From the NCBI GenBank assembly GCA_041391965.1, contig JAWKMZ010000002.1:438246-502245 (forward strand): a stretch of 64,000 nt of DNA, in the 5' to 3' direction. This DNA comes from JAWKMZ01 sp041391965 (GTDB lineage: Bacteria; Bacteroidota; Bacteroidia; Flavobacteriales; Flavobacteriaceae). Of the stretch, positions 7,150-15,745 are shown piece by piece; within the stretch, counting starts at the first letter, position 1, and each line of letters begins with the position of its first letter. The notes beneath the pieces were generated by a model. The model was not told the origin of the DNA, made no database searches, and saw only the letters and a program-made list of their open reading frames with translations. The position numbers and the translations under genes are program-made.

Positions 7150-7650
7150 ATGACTGTAATAGAACAACATATTGATGAAAGATTAGTGAAGATTCTTGAA
7201 AAAGTTACTGACCCTGAAATTCCAGTGCTTTCCATTATGGATATGGGTGTTGTACGTTCTGCAATTATTGAAAATAATGTTGTAAAAGTCAAAATAACAC
7301 CAACTTATAGTGGCTGTCCAGCAATGGACGTTATTGGTGATGATATTAAAAAGGCACTAAAAGTAGCTGGATACCATTCAGAAATCGAATTAATTTTGTC
7401 ACCAGCTTGGACAACCAATTGGATAACACCAAAAGGTAGAAAGGCATTGGAAGATTATGGAATTGCTGCACCTTTAGATGCCGAAGCAGATAAAGAGGCA
7501 CTTTTAGGACATAAAAAAATAGTGAAATGCACCCATTGTGGCTCAACAAATACACGATTGGTCAGTCAGTTTGGTTCAACAGCATGCAAAGCACAATTTC
7601 AATGTGAAGATTGTAAAGAACCTTTTGATTATTTTAAATGTTTGAAATGA
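7150..7650 (+). CDS. paaD: phenylacetate degradation protein PaaD
   Basis: Iron-sulfur/metal maturation-type protein needed for an active phenylacetyl-CoA epoxidase. The 166-aa chain has an N-terminal MIP18/DUF59 domain (motif TDPEIPVLSIMDMGVV at 20-35; TPTYSGCPAMD around 50-60 with C56) and a C-terminal zinc-ribbon-like part with cysteines 127, 130, 146, 152, 155 and 164. Length and architecture are those of PaaD. It is followed after one base by the VOC gene, so both are surely cotranscribed. Confidence 0.94.
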   Translation: MTVIEQHIDERLVKILEKVTDPEIPVLSIMDMGVVRSAIIENNVVKVKITPTYSGCPAMDVIGDDIKKALKVAGYHSEIELILSPAWTTNWITPKGRKALEDYGIAAPLDAEADKEALLGHKKIVKCTHCGSTNTRLVSQFGSTACKAQFQCEDCKEPFDYFKCLK

Positions 7651-7651
7651 T

Positions 7652-8035
7652 ATGAACAACAAATCACCACTATTAGGACTTCGAACCGTCGTGTATATGG
7701 TTGACGATTTAGAAAAAGCCAAAGCATGGTACATGAAAGCATTTAATGCAAAACCTTATTATGATACGCCTTATTACGTTGGATTCAATATTGGAGGCTA
7801 CGAATTGGGCTTGCATCCAAAAGAAAAAGCAAAAGGAACTGATAACGGAACGGTATTGTCATATTGGGGAGTTGAAGATGTTCATAAAACTTATAAATCC
7901 TTAATCGATTTAGGCGCAACATCACATGAAAAGCCAAACAATGTTGGAGGAGATATTGTTTTGGCAACGGTTTATGATCCTTGGAAAAACATTATTGGAT
8001 TAATTTATAACCCAGAATTTAAACTACCACAATAA
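7652..8035 (+). CDS. VOC-family (glyoxalase/bleomycin resistance-like) protein
   Basis: 127-aa cytoplasmic protein of the vicinal oxygen chelate superfamily; the first beta-alpha-beta unit reads LRTVVYMVDDLEKAKAWYMKAF and the second ends with ATVYDPWKNIIGLI. Members include glyoxalase I, extradiol dioxygenases and antibiotic-binding proteins; the substrate here is unknown. Spacing (1 nt from paaD, 3 nt to paaG) places it firmly in the paa operon. A role in handling a reactive epoxide or oxepin intermediate is possible but is only an inference from position. Confidence 0.8.
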   Translation: MNNKSPLLGLRTVVYMVDDLEKAKAWYMKAFNAKPYYDTPYYVGFNIGGYELGLHPKEKAKGTDNGTVLSYWGVEDVHKTYKSLIDLGATSHEKPNNVGGDIVLATVYDPWKNIIGLIYNPEFKLPQ

Positions 8036-8038
8036 TTT

Positions 8039-8818
8039 ATGAACTCAATTCTATTAAAAATAGAAAATAAAATAGCGTATATCACACTCAACAGACCAGA
8101 AGTGTTCAATAGTTTCAATCGCGAAATGGCTTTGAGTTTGCAAAGTGTTTTAGATGATTGTGAAAAAAAACCAGAAGTTAGAGCCATTGTTCTTTCAGGA
8201 AACGGAAAAGCATTTTGTGCAGGTCAAGACTTAAAGGAAGTCACCTCTCCAGAATTAAATCCTGGATTCAAAAAAATATTAGAAGAGCATTACAATCCAA
8301 TCATCACAAGAATCCGTTCCATTAAAAAACCAATCATTGCAGCAGTCAATGGAGTTGCTGCAGGAGCAGGAGCAAATATTGCTTTGGCTTGCGATGTAGT
8401 TGTGGCGCATGAAAAAGTGAGTTTTATTCAAGCTTTCAGTTTAATAGGATTAATTCCTGATAGTGCTGGCACTTACTTTTTACCTCGATTAATTGGCTTT
8501 CAAAAGGCGCAGGCATTAGCGATGTTAGGTGATAAAATATCTGCCGAAGATGCAGAAAAAATGGGAATGATTTACAAGATGATTCCTCTTGAAAATTTTG
8601 AAGACGAAGTAAACAAGCTCACTTTAAAATTAGCTAATATGCCAACCAAAGCCTTAGGGATGATTAAGGAACTGTTCAACAAATCCATGACCAATACTTT
8701 AGAAGAACAATTGGCATTAGAGTCCAAATTGCAAATAGAAGCAGCACAAACTGAAGATTATACCGAAGGTGTTGCAGCATTTATTGAAAAACGTAAACCA
8801 AATTTTAAAGGCAATTAA
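8039..8818 (+). CDS. paaG: ring-1,2-epoxyphenylacetyl-CoA isomerase PaaG
   Basis: Crotonase-fold enzyme that turns ring-1,2-epoxyphenylacetyl-CoA into oxepin-CoA, and also shifts double bonds during later beta-oxidation. The 259-aa chain has AFCAGQDLKE at 58-67, the oxyanion-hole segment GVAAGAGANIALACD at 105-119, and GLIPDSAGTYFLPR with Asp141 at the place of the catalytic aspartate of E. coli PaaG. That aspartate, rather than the two glutamates of a hydratase, supports isomerase function. Its stop abuts the paaH start. Confidence 0.92.
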   Translation: MNSILLKIENKIAYITLNRPEVFNSFNREMALSLQSVLDDCEKKPEVRAIVLSGNGKAFCAGQDLKEVTSPELNPGFKKILEEHYNPIITRIRSIKKPIIAAVNGVAAGAGANIALACDVVVAHEKVSFIQAFSLIGLIPDSAGTYFLPRLIGFQKAQALAMLGDKISAEDAEKMGMIYKMIPLENFEDEVNKLTLKLANMPTKALGMIKELFNKSMTNTLEEQLALESKLQIEAAQTEDYTEGVAAFIEKRKPNFKGN

Positions 8819-9973
8819 ATGAACATAGGAATCATAGGAAGTGGAACCATGGGAAGCGGCATCGCACAAGTGGCTGCAACTTCTGGTTGTAACGTAAAAT
8901 TATACGATACCAACAAAGCAGCATTAGATAAAGCAAAAGTTTCATTAGATACAATATTGAACCGATTAATTGAAAAAGGTCGTATTGATTCAGCTGAAAA
9001 AAATAGAATTCAAGGTAATATTGAATATGTAGATAGTTTGAAAGATTTATCAGCTTCTAATTTGACTATTGAAGCTATTGTTGAAAACCTTGATATTAAA
9101 AAGAAAGTGTTTTCAGAACTGGAAACTTATGTCCCTAATGATTGTATTATTGCTTCCAATACATCAAGTCTATCAATAGCTTCCATTGCTTCCTCATTGA
9201 AAAACCCAGAGCGTTGTATTGGAATTCATTTCTTCAATCCAGCACCATTAATGCAATTGGTTGAAGTGATTCCTGCCATTCAAACATCCAAAGAAACATT
9301 AGAAAAGTCTGTTCAAATCATTAAAGATTGGAAAAAAACAGTTGCAGTGGCAAAGGACACTCCAGGCTTTATTGTGAATCGTGTGGCGCGACCGTTTTAT
9401 GGAGAAGCTTTAAGAATTTATGAAGAAGGAATAGCTGACTTTGCAACAATAGATTGGAGCTTAAAGGAACTTGGTGGTTTTAGAATGGGACCATTTGAAC
9501 TCATGGATTTTATTGGTAACGATGTCAATTACACCGTCACCGAAACCGTTTTTACAGCGTTTTATTTTGACCCAAGATACAAACCAGCATTCACACAAAA
9601 ACGATTTGCAGAAGCAGGCTATTTAGGTCGAAAATCTGGAAAAGGCTATTATGATTATTCTGAAGGTGCAATAAAACTACAACCAAAGGAAGATAAAGAT
9701 TTAGCTCAAAAAATATTCGATCGTATTTTAGTGATGCTCATCAATGAAGCTGCAGACGCATTGTTTTTAAATATCGCTTCAGCTAAAGACATCGACAACG
9801 CCATGACCAAAGGTGTCAATTATCCGAAAGGATTGTTGGCTTGGGCTGATGAAAAAGGCATCGATTGGTGTGTCTCAAAAATGGATGCATTGTACAACGA
9901 ATATCACGAAGACCGATACCGTTGTAGTCCTTTATTGCGAAAAATGAACAGAGAAAACAAAACATTCTTTTAA
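8819..9973 (+). CDS. paaH: 3-hydroxyacyl-CoA dehydrogenase PaaH
   Basis: NAD-dependent oxidation of 3-hydroxyadipyl-CoA to 3-oxoadipyl-CoA. The 384-aa enzyme has the Rossmann motif GSGTMGSG at 7-14, the catalytic-histidine region IGIHFFNPAPLM around 136-146, and a duplicated C-terminal helical dimerisation domain. It is longer than 3-hydroxybutyryl-CoA dehydrogenases (about 280 aa) because the C-terminal domain occurs twice, as in other PaaH-type proteins. ATG follows directly after the paaG stop, and its own stop overlaps paaI by one base. Confidence 0.92.
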   Translation: MNIGIIGSGTMGSGIAQVAATSGCNVKLYDTNKAALDKAKVSLDTILNRLIEKGRIDSAEKNRIQGNIEYVDSLKDLSASNLTIEAIVENLDIKKKVFSELETYVPNDCIIASNTSSLSIASIASSLKNPERCIGIHFFNPAPLMQLVEVIPAIQTSKETLEKSVQIIKDWKKTVAVAKDTPGFIVNRVARPFYGEALRIYEEGIADFATIDWSLKELGGFRMGPFELMDFIGNDVNYTVTETVFTAFYFDPRYKPAFTQKRFAEAGYLGRKSGKGYYDYSEGAIKLQPKEDKDLAQKIFDRILVMLINEAADALFLNIASAKDIDNAMTKGVNYPKGLLAWADEKGIDWCVSKMDALYNEYHEDRYRCSPLLRKMNRENKTFF

Positions 9974-10377
9974 TGCAAGGAGAAAAAATTCCATATAAAA
10001 TGCTGTCTCAAGATGCTTATAGCACATGGCTTGGTATCGAAATTTTGGAATGCGAAATAGGTCGTTGCAAAGTTGGGATGACCATTAGAAAAGACATGCT
10101 AAACAGTATGAACAAAGCACATGGTGGCATTAGCTATTCGTTAGCAGATACCGCTTTTGGTTTTGCAGCAAATACGCATGGTAAATACGCAGTGTCTATT
10201 GAAACAAGCATTAATCATATAGAAGCATTAAATGAAGGTGATTATTTAATAGCAGAATCAGTCATAGAAAAAGTGAATAATAAATTAGGCTTCAATGTGA
10301 TTGAAGTCAAACGAGGCGATGAATTAGTAGCACTTTTTAAAGGTGTTGTTTATCGTACTCAAAAAGATTGGGAATAA
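9973..10377 (+). CDS. paaI: hotdog-fold acyl-CoA thioesterase PaaI
   Basis: Hydrolyses stalled or toxic CoA esters such as hydroxyphenylacetyl-CoA and so frees CoA when the pathway backs up. The 134-aa protein is a single hotdog domain with the motif NKAHGGISYSLADTAF (47-62); HGG at 50-52 and Asp59 correspond to the active-site residues of PaaI enzymes. Overlap with paaH is TAATG. It ends a tightly packed block; a CTACAAGG hairpin and a hexamer element follow before paaJ. Confidence 0.9.
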   Translation: MQGEKIPYKMLSQDAYSTWLGIEILECEIGRCKVGMTIRKDMLNSMNKAHGGISYSLADTAFGFAANTHGKYAVSIETSINHIEALNEGDYLIAESVIEKVNNKLGFNVIEVKRGDELVALFKGVVYRTQKDWE

Positions 10378-10387
10378 AACGATTATT

Positions 10388-10412
10388 CTACGAGGTTTTT
10401 AAAACCTTGTAG
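10388..10412. repeat. CTACAAGG hairpin repeat, copy 2
   Basis: CTACGAGGTTTT and AAAACCTTGTAG around one base; same as 3351-3375 except for one stem position. It follows the paaI stop by 10 nt. Confidence 0.65.
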
Positions 10413-10432
10413 GTATTAATAAAAACATTAAT

Positions 10433-10480
10433 TTGAAATGAAGTTCCATTTTTGACTTCAATTTCAATTTCAATTTCAGA
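10433..10480. repeat. hexamer inverted repeat between paaI and paaJ
   Basis: Left arm TTGAAATGAAG (10433-10443) faces a right arm of TTCAAT, TTCAAT, TTCAAT, TTCAGA in 6-nt register (10457-10480). Pairing needs a one-base bulge. It ends 2 nt before the paaJ start. Same family as at 5535, 5897/6310 and 7116. Confidence 0.65.
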
Positions 10481-10482
10481 CA

Positions 10483-11688
10483 ATGGAAGCATATATTATA
10501 GACGGAATAAGAACACCAATAGGAAGTTACCAAGGCACATTATCAGCTGTTCGAACAGACGATTTAGCGGCTTTAGTTATTGAAGAAATAGTAAAACGAA
10601 ATCCAAACATTCCAAAAGAAGCCTACGACGATGTTATTTTAGGTTGCGCCAATCAAGCAGGAGAAGATAATCGTAACGTTGCAAGAATGGCATTACTTTT
10701 AGCAGGTTTACCATTTACAGTTCCAGGAGAAACAGTCAACAGGTTATGCAGTTCAGGTTTGTCTTCAATTATTCATGCCAACAGAGCTATAAAATCAGGT
10801 GATGGCGACTTGTTTATTGCAGGTGGTGTTGAACATATGACACGCGGACCATACGTGGTTGCAAAGCCATCGAGTGCTTTTGGTACAGATGCCAAAATGT
10901 ACGATTCCAGTTTTGGATGGCGATTCATCAATCCGAAAATGCACAAAATGTATGGAACAGATGGCATGGGGACTACCGCTGAAAATTTGGTAGAGAAGTA
11001 TAATATCTCAAGAGAAGATCAAGATAAATTTGCGTTTTGGAGTCAAATGAAAGCAACCCAAGCACAAAAAAACGGCAGATTGGCAAAAGAAATAGTAACG
11101 GTTGAAATTCCACAACGTAAAAAAGACCCAATACTATTTTCAAAAGATGAGTTTGTAAAACCTAATACAACATTAGAGGTTTTGGCAAAATTACGAGGAG
11201 CCTTCAAAGCAGAAGGAGGAAGCGTCACTGCAGGAAATTCTTCAGGATTAAACGATGGCGCAGCTGCAACGATTATTGCATCCGAAGATGCTGTTAAAAA
11301 ATACAATTTGAAACCGTTAGCTCGAATCGTAAGTTCGGCAGTGGTTGGTGTAGAACCAAGAATTATGGGAATTGGACCCGTTGAAGCCTCAAACAAAGCC
11401 TTAGCAAAAGCAGGTTTAACCATAGACGACATAGACATCATTGAACTCAACGAAGCATTTGCGGCGCAAGCCTTGGCATGCACCAGAGCTTGGGGATTAA
11501 AAGATGACGACCCAAGATTAAATCCTAATGGAGGCGCCATTGCTATTGGTCATCCGTTAGGTGTTACTGGTACAAGAATAGCGTATTCTGCGGCATTAGA
11601 ATTGAAAGAGCAGCATAAGCGTTATGCTTTAATTACTATGTGTATTGGTGTTGGACAAGGCTATGCAGCAATTATTGAAAGAGTATAA
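10483..11688 (+). CDS. paaJ: 3-oxoadipyl-CoA / 3-oxo-5,6-dehydrosuberyl-CoA thiolase PaaJ
   Basis: Thiolase that cleaves 3-oxo-5,6-dehydrosuberyl-CoA and 3-oxoadipyl-CoA, giving acetyl-CoA and finally succinyl-CoA. 401 aa, the usual thiolase length. The nucleophile is Cys89 in NRLCSSGLSS, the conserved NGGAIAIGHPLGVTG carries the catalytic histidine, and CIGVGQG near the C-terminus carries the second cysteine. The start follows a hexamer repeat element; paaZ begins 2 nt after its stop. Confidence 0.93.
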   Translation: MEAYIIDGIRTPIGSYQGTLSAVRTDDLAALVIEEIVKRNPNIPKEAYDDVILGCANQAGEDNRNVARMALLLAGLPFTVPGETVNRLCSSGLSSIIHANRAIKSGDGDLFIAGGVEHMTRGPYVVAKPSSAFGTDAKMYDSSFGWRFINPKMHKMYGTDGMGTTAENLVEKYNISREDQDKFAFWSQMKATQAQKNGRLAKEIVTVEIPQRKKDPILFSKDEFVKPNTTLEVLAKLRGAFKAEGGSVTAGNSSGLNDGAAATIIASEDAVKKYNLKPLARIVSSAVVGVEPRIMGIGPVEASNKALAKAGLTIDDIDIIELNEAFAAQALACTRAWGLKDDDPRLNPNGGAIAIGHPLGVTGTRIAYSAALELKEQHKRYALITMCIGVGQGYAAIIERV

Positions 11689-11690
11689 TT

Positions 11691-14210
11691 ATGAAAAAAA
11701 TACAAAATTACGTTACAGGACAATGGATAGAAGGTAAAGGAAAAGGAATCCCTATGTTTGACGCCATTACTGGAGAAGTTGTAGCACTATCCGATACGGA
11801 AGGTTTGGATTTTGCCGAAATTCTTCACTATGGAAGAACCAAAGGTGGCGAAGTTCTTCGTAAAATGACTTTTCAAGAGCGAGGCAATATGTTAAAGAGT
11901 TTAGCCTTATATCTTACCAAAAGAAAAGACGCTTTTTATGAATTAAGTTACAGAACAGGTGCTACTAAAGTTGATAGTTGGATAGATATTGAAGGGGGTT
12001 TTGGAAATTTATTTGCCAATGCGTCTTTACGAAAACTATTTCCTAATCAGCCCTATCATGTAGAAGGCGATCCCATTGATTTGTCACGTGGTGGGCGCTT
12101 TATGGCACACCATATAATGGTGCCAAAACAAGGAGTCGCTATTCATATTAACGCTTTTAATTTTCCTGTTTGGGGCATGTTAGAAAAATGTGCTACTAAT
12201 TGGATGGCTGGCGTTCCAGCAGTTGTGAAACCAGCAACCAATACCTCCTTTTTAACAGAAGCTGTGGTACGAGAAATCATCGCTTCAAAAATATTACCAG
12301 AAGGTGCTTTACAATTGATTACGGGTTCAGCAAGAACTATTTTAGATACGGTCGAATCTCAAGATGTGGTTACTTTTACCGGTTCTGCAACAACAGGACG
12401 ACTTTTAAAATCGCATAAACGCATCATTGAAGAATCGGTGCCATTTAATATGGAAGCCGATTCATTAAACGCATCAGTTTTGGGTGAAGATGCCATTCCA
12501 GGAACACCAGAATTTGACCTATTCATCAAGGAAGTTAGAAACGAGATGACTGTAAAATGTGGACAAAAGTGTACTGCCATCCGAAGAATTATTGTACCTC
12601 AAAATTTAGTTGAAGATGTCCAAATAGCATTAGGGAAAACCTTAGATAAAGTCACTATTGGCGATCCACGCCTTAAAGAAGTGCGAATGGGTGCATTGGT
12701 CAGTAAAGACCAAGTTACCGAAGTTAGAGATCGAGTTCAAGAACTCGCAAAAACGGCAAGTATTGTTTATGGCAATTTAGATAAAATCGAAACCATTGGA
12801 GCAGATGCCCAAAAAGGTGCTTTTCTAAGTCCAATTTTGCTTCGTGAGGACCATCCGTTTAAAAATTTATCGGTTCATGAAACGGAAGCTTTTGGTCCTG
12901 TTAGCACCATCATGCCTTATAAATCTTTAGATGAAGCTGTTAAATTGGCACAAATGGGCAAAGGTTCTTTGGTCTCTTCCATCGCAACAAACGATGATAA
13001 AATTGCTAAAGATTACGTGGTTAATGCAGCATCACATCATGGACGAATCTTAGTGATTAATCGCGATATGGCCAAAGAAAGTACAGGTCATGGCTCGCCA
13101 TTACCCAATTTAGTGCATGGTGGACCAGGACGTGCTGGAGGCGGAGAAGAAATGGGAGGCATGCGTGGTATTAAACATTATTTACAGCGTACAGCCATTC
13201 AAGGGTCGCCAACCACCTTGACAGAAATTACAGGTATTTATCAAGCAAACGCAAAATATAAGGAAGCAGAACAGCATCCTTTTAAATACCATTGGGAAGA
13301 CATTCAACCAGGCATGTCACTCAAAACACATAAACGTACCTTAACAGATACCGACATTATCAATTTTGCCAACGTCACTTGGGATCATTTTTATGCTCAT
13401 ACCGATATTACGTCGTTAGATGGTAGTATTTTCGAAAAACGAACAGCTCATGGGTATTTTATTATTTCAGCAGCAGCAGGATTATTTGTATATCCAAATA
13501 AAGGTCCAGTAGCAGCAAATTACGGATTGGAAGATTGTCGTTTTCTTCGACCTTTATACCATAACGACACCATTTATGTGCGATTAACTTGCAAGCAAAA
13601 AGTAGATCGCGATGTCACATCCGCAGAACACCCAAGTGGTATCGTTAAATGGTTTGTTGAGGTATTTGTTGCCGAACCTGCCTCGTCAGAAAGTAGCGAT
13701 GAGTTGGTAGCAGTCGCAACTATTTTGACCATGGTTCAAAAGAAACAAGAGACTTTTGTGGAGATGACCGATGAAAAAATTGATGAATGCCTTTCAAAAC
13801 TAAAAGAAAATACTAAGCCAAAATGGGGCATCATGACGCCACAACATATGTTGGAACATTTGGAATATACCTACAGAATTTCTTCAGGTGAAATTCAAGA
13901 TTTTGAAATTGCAACACCAGAAAAAATTTTAGAGAAAGTTCATCATAGCCTTTATAACTATGATAAATTTCCCCAAGGAAGCAATTTTCCAATGTTAGAG
14001 CAAGATACGCTAAGTACTTTAAAACATCCAGATTTAGAGACGGCAAAGAGAAAATTTTTGGAAGCAAGAGCTTCTTATATAACATATTTCAAAGAAAACC
14101 CTGATGCAAAGTTAAAGAATCTTGTTTTTGGTGAATTAAACAAATATGAATCGTATTTATTAGAACGCAAACATTTGAACCATCATTTTGAACAGTTTGG
14201 ATTGTTATGA
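11691..14210 (+). CDS. paaZ: bifunctional PaaZ with an extra C-terminal DUF1569/DinB-like domain
   Basis: PaaZ opens the oxepin-CoA ring (hydratase) and oxidises the resulting semialdehyde (dehydrogenase). The 839-aa chain has three parts. Residues about 1-525 are an aldehyde dehydrogenase with Asn154 in HINAFNFPVWG, Glu255 and the nucleophile Cys294 (GQKCTAIRR), in the places of E256 and C295 of E. coli PaaZ. Residues about 530-680 are a MaoC-like hydratase (ending near AVATILTMVQ). Residues about 684-839 are an added domain with TPQHMLEHLEYTYRISSG that I read as DUF1569, DinB superfamily. E. coli PaaZ (681 aa) lacks this third part. Its function is unknown. No frameshift is visible at the junction. 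Confidence 0.93.
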   Translation: MKKIQNYVTGQWIEGKGKGIPMFDAITGEVVALSDTEGLDFAEILHYGRTKGGEVLRKMTFQERGNMLKSLALYLTKRKDAFYELSYRTGATKVDSWIDIEGGFGNLFANASLRKLFPNQPYHVEGDPIDLSRGGRFMAHHIMVPKQGVAIHINAFNFPVWGMLEKCATNWMAGVPAVVKPATNTSFLTEAVVREIIASKILPEGALQLITGSARTILDTVESQDVVTFTGSATTGRLLKSHKRIIEESVPFNMEADSLNASVLGEDAIPGTPEFDLFIKEVRNEMTVKCGQKCTAIRRIIVPQNLVEDVQIALGKTLDKVTIGDPRLKEVRMGALVSKDQVTEVRDRVQELAKTASIVYGNLDKIETIGADAQKGAFLSPILLREDHPFKNLSVHETEAFGPVSTIMPYKSLDEAVKLAQMGKGSLVSSIATNDDKIAKDYVVNAASHHGRILVINRDMAKESTGHGSPLPNLVHGGPGRAGGGEEMGGMRGIKHYLQRTAIQGSPTTLTEITGIYQANAKYKEAEQHPFKYHWEDIQPGMSLKTHKRTLTDTDIINFANVTWDHFYAHTDITSLDGSIFEKRTAHGYFIISAAAGLFVYPNKGPVAANYGLEDCRFLRPLYHNDTIYVRLTCKQKVDRDVTSAEHPSGIVKWFVEVFVAEPASSESSDELVAVATILTMVQKKQETFVEMTDEKIDECLSKLKENTKPKWGIMTPQHMLEHLEYTYRISSGEIQDFEIATPEKILEKVHHSLYNYDKFPQGSNFPMLEQDTLSTLKHPDLETAKRKFLEARASYITYFKENPDAKLKNLVFGELNKYESYLLERKHLNHHFEQFGLL

Positions 14211-14216
14211 AAAAAC

Positions 14217-14237
14217 AATGCGCACTTGTTGCGCATT
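14217..14237. repeat. hairpin downstream of paaZ
   Basis: AATGCGCA and TGCGCATT form a perfect 8-bp stem around CTTGT, 6 nt after the paaZ stop. No T run follows on the plus strand, so a classical terminator is unlikely. It may be a dispersed palindrome or an mRNA-stabilising 3' structure. Confidence 0.55.
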
Positions 14238-14283
14238 TAGGAAAAAAAACAATTAAAAATGTAAAATAAATATCATTACCGAA

Positions 14284-14391
14284 ATGAATCCCGATTGGCT
14301 GGATTTGAGTACCAATTGGGATTTACCAAAGTATATTAAGAAAAAAATTGGACCGAAGACACAATTAATACGTAACGATAATTTGACATAA
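14284..14391 (+). CDS. possible 35-aa small ORF
   Basis: An ATG-started frame of 35 codons (MNPDWLDLSTNWDLPKY...) fills most of the 189-bp gap between paaZ and the enoyl-CoA hydratase gene and ends 8 nt before it. I recognise no family; it is polar, with a basic middle, and has no signal peptide or membrane segment. It may be translated with the operon, or it may be a chance frame. Confidence 0.2.
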   Translation: MNPDWLDLSTNWDLPKYIKKKIGPKTQLIRNDNLT

Positions 14392-14399
14392 TAAGAAAA

Positions 14400-15149
14400 A
14401 TGGAACCATACGTAAAACTAAAAAATAAAAATGAAGTAGGATATATTGAATTTTTTCATCCTGCACATAACTCCTTACCAGGAAATCTTTTGTCTGAATT
14501 AGCAAGAGCAATCACTAATGCAGGAGAAGACGACAGTATAAAAGTCATCGTATTGCAAAGTGGAGGAGACAGGACCTTTTGCGCTGGTGCAAGTTTTGAA
14601 GAACTCGTAGCTATTCAAAATGAAGAAACTGGAAAAGAATTTTTCTCCGGATTTGCTAATGTTATTAATGCAATGCGAAAATGCCCAAAATTTATCATCG
14701 GTCGTGTCCAAGGTAAAACCGTTGGTGGAGGTGTTGGATTGGCATCTGCCACTGATTATTGTATGGCCACTAAATATGCTGAAATTAAATTAAGCGAACT
14801 CAATGTTGGTATTGGTCCATTTGTGGTTGGTCCAGCTGTCCAACGTAAACTTGGGTTGAGTGGCATGTCGCAAATTGCTATGGATGCCAATAATTTTTAT
14901 TCTGCTGAATGGGCACAACAAAAAGGCTTATACACCAAAGTTTTTGATTCAGTAGAACACTTGGACGAAGCCGTAAAAACCTTTGCCGAAAGTTTGTGTA
15001 AGTACAACCCAAAGGCAATGACTGAAATGAAAACCATGTTTTGGAGAGGTACTGAAGATTGGGATCAGTTATTGGTTCAACGAGCAAAAATTAGTGGACG
15101 ATTGGTGTTGAGTGAGTTTACAAAAGAAACATTAATAAAATTTAGATGA
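14400..15149 (+). CDS. enoyl-CoA hydratase/isomerase family protein (possible PaaF)
   Basis: 249-aa crotonase-fold protein. It has TFCAGASFEEL (about 60-70) and the oxyanion-hole segment GKTVGGGVGLASATDY (about 106-121). The segment KLSELNVGIGPFVVGP puts a glutamate where hydratases have their first catalytic Glu, while the second is replaced by or shifted to an aspartate (IAMDANNF), so the reaction is not certain. In the paa route a hydratase converts 2,3-dehydroadipyl-CoA to 3-hydroxyadipyl-CoA (PaaF), and no other candidate lies in the cluster. The last codons overlap paaY by four bases (ATGA). Confidence 0.82.
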   Translation: MEPYVKLKNKNEVGYIEFFHPAHNSLPGNLLSELARAITNAGEDDSIKVIVLQSGGDRTFCAGASFEELVAIQNEETGKEFFSGFANVINAMRKCPKFIIGRVQGKTVGGGVGLASATDYCMATKYAEIKLSELNVGIGPFVVGPAVQRKLGLSGMSQIAMDANNFYSAEWAQQKGLYTKVFDSVEHLDEAVKTFAESLCKYNPKAMTEMKTMFWRGTEDWDQLLVQRAKISGRLVLSEFTKETLIKFR

Positions 15150-15742
15150 TTTACGCATTCCAAGGTTACATTCCAGTAATTCACGAAAGTAGTTTCGTGC
15201 ATCCTTTGGCTGCGGTTACAGGTAATGTTATCATTGGCAAAAACTGTTATATTGGTCCAGGCGCTGCAATCCGTGGCGATTGGGGACAAATCATTTTTGA
15301 AGATGGCGTTAATGTACAAGAAAATTGTACAGTGCATATGTTTCCAGGCAAATCAATAACACTCAAAGAAAGTGCTCATGTAGGCCATGGAACCGTTATT
15401 CATGGGGCAAATTTAGGCAGAAATTGTTTGATTGGTATGAATTCGGTTATTATGGATGATGCAGAAATTGGAGACGAATCTATTGTTGGAGCCATGTCTT
15501 TTGTAAAGGCTGAAACCGTCATTCCAAGAAGGAGTTTGGTAGTTGGAAATCCAGCAAAAGTGATTAAACAAGTAACTGATGAGATGATTGCTTGGAAAAC
15601 AAAAGGCACACAATTATACCAACAATTACCAGCAGATTGCCACAAAAGTTTAAAAGAAGTAGAACCTTTAAGAAAGGTTCCAAAACATATGAGAATGCAA
15701 GAAGGTGTATACGACACGCTTCGCGATTTTATGAAGAAATAA
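15146..15742 (+). CDS. paaY: PaaY, gamma-carbonic-anhydrase-like hexapeptide thioesterase
   Basis: 198-aa left-handed beta-helix protein made of hexapeptide repeats, with the metal-site histidines of the gamma-carbonic anhydrase fold visible in CTVHMFPG, SAHVGHGTVIHG. PaaY of other bacteria is a CoA thioesterase that relieves stalling of the paa pathway. A C-terminal helical tail (about 150-198) including KVPKHMRMQEGVYD is typical for PaaY. The start lies in an ATGA overlap with the preceding gene, and E2 starts 3 nt after its stop. Confidence 0.92.
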   Translation: MIYAFQGYIPVIHESSFVHPLAAVTGNVIIGKNCYIGPGAAIRGDWGQIIFEDGVNVQENCTVHMFPGKSITLKESAHVGHGTVIHGANLGRNCLIGMNSVIMDDAEIGDESIVGAMSFVKAETVIPRRSLVVGNPAKVIKQVTDEMIAWKTKGTQLYQQLPADCHKSLKEVEPLRKVPKHMRMQEGVYDTLRDFMKK

Positions 15743-15745
15743 TTT

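Noticed and set aside
11043..11540. 165-codon open frame antisense to paaJ
   Set aside because: Shadow of the thiolase gene; composition is that of a reversed coding strand, and no promoter or family is seen.
14217..14237. Rho-independent terminator of the paa operon
   Set aside because: Good stem but no T run on the plus strand, and paaF-like, paaY, E2 and E1 genes continue in the same direction.
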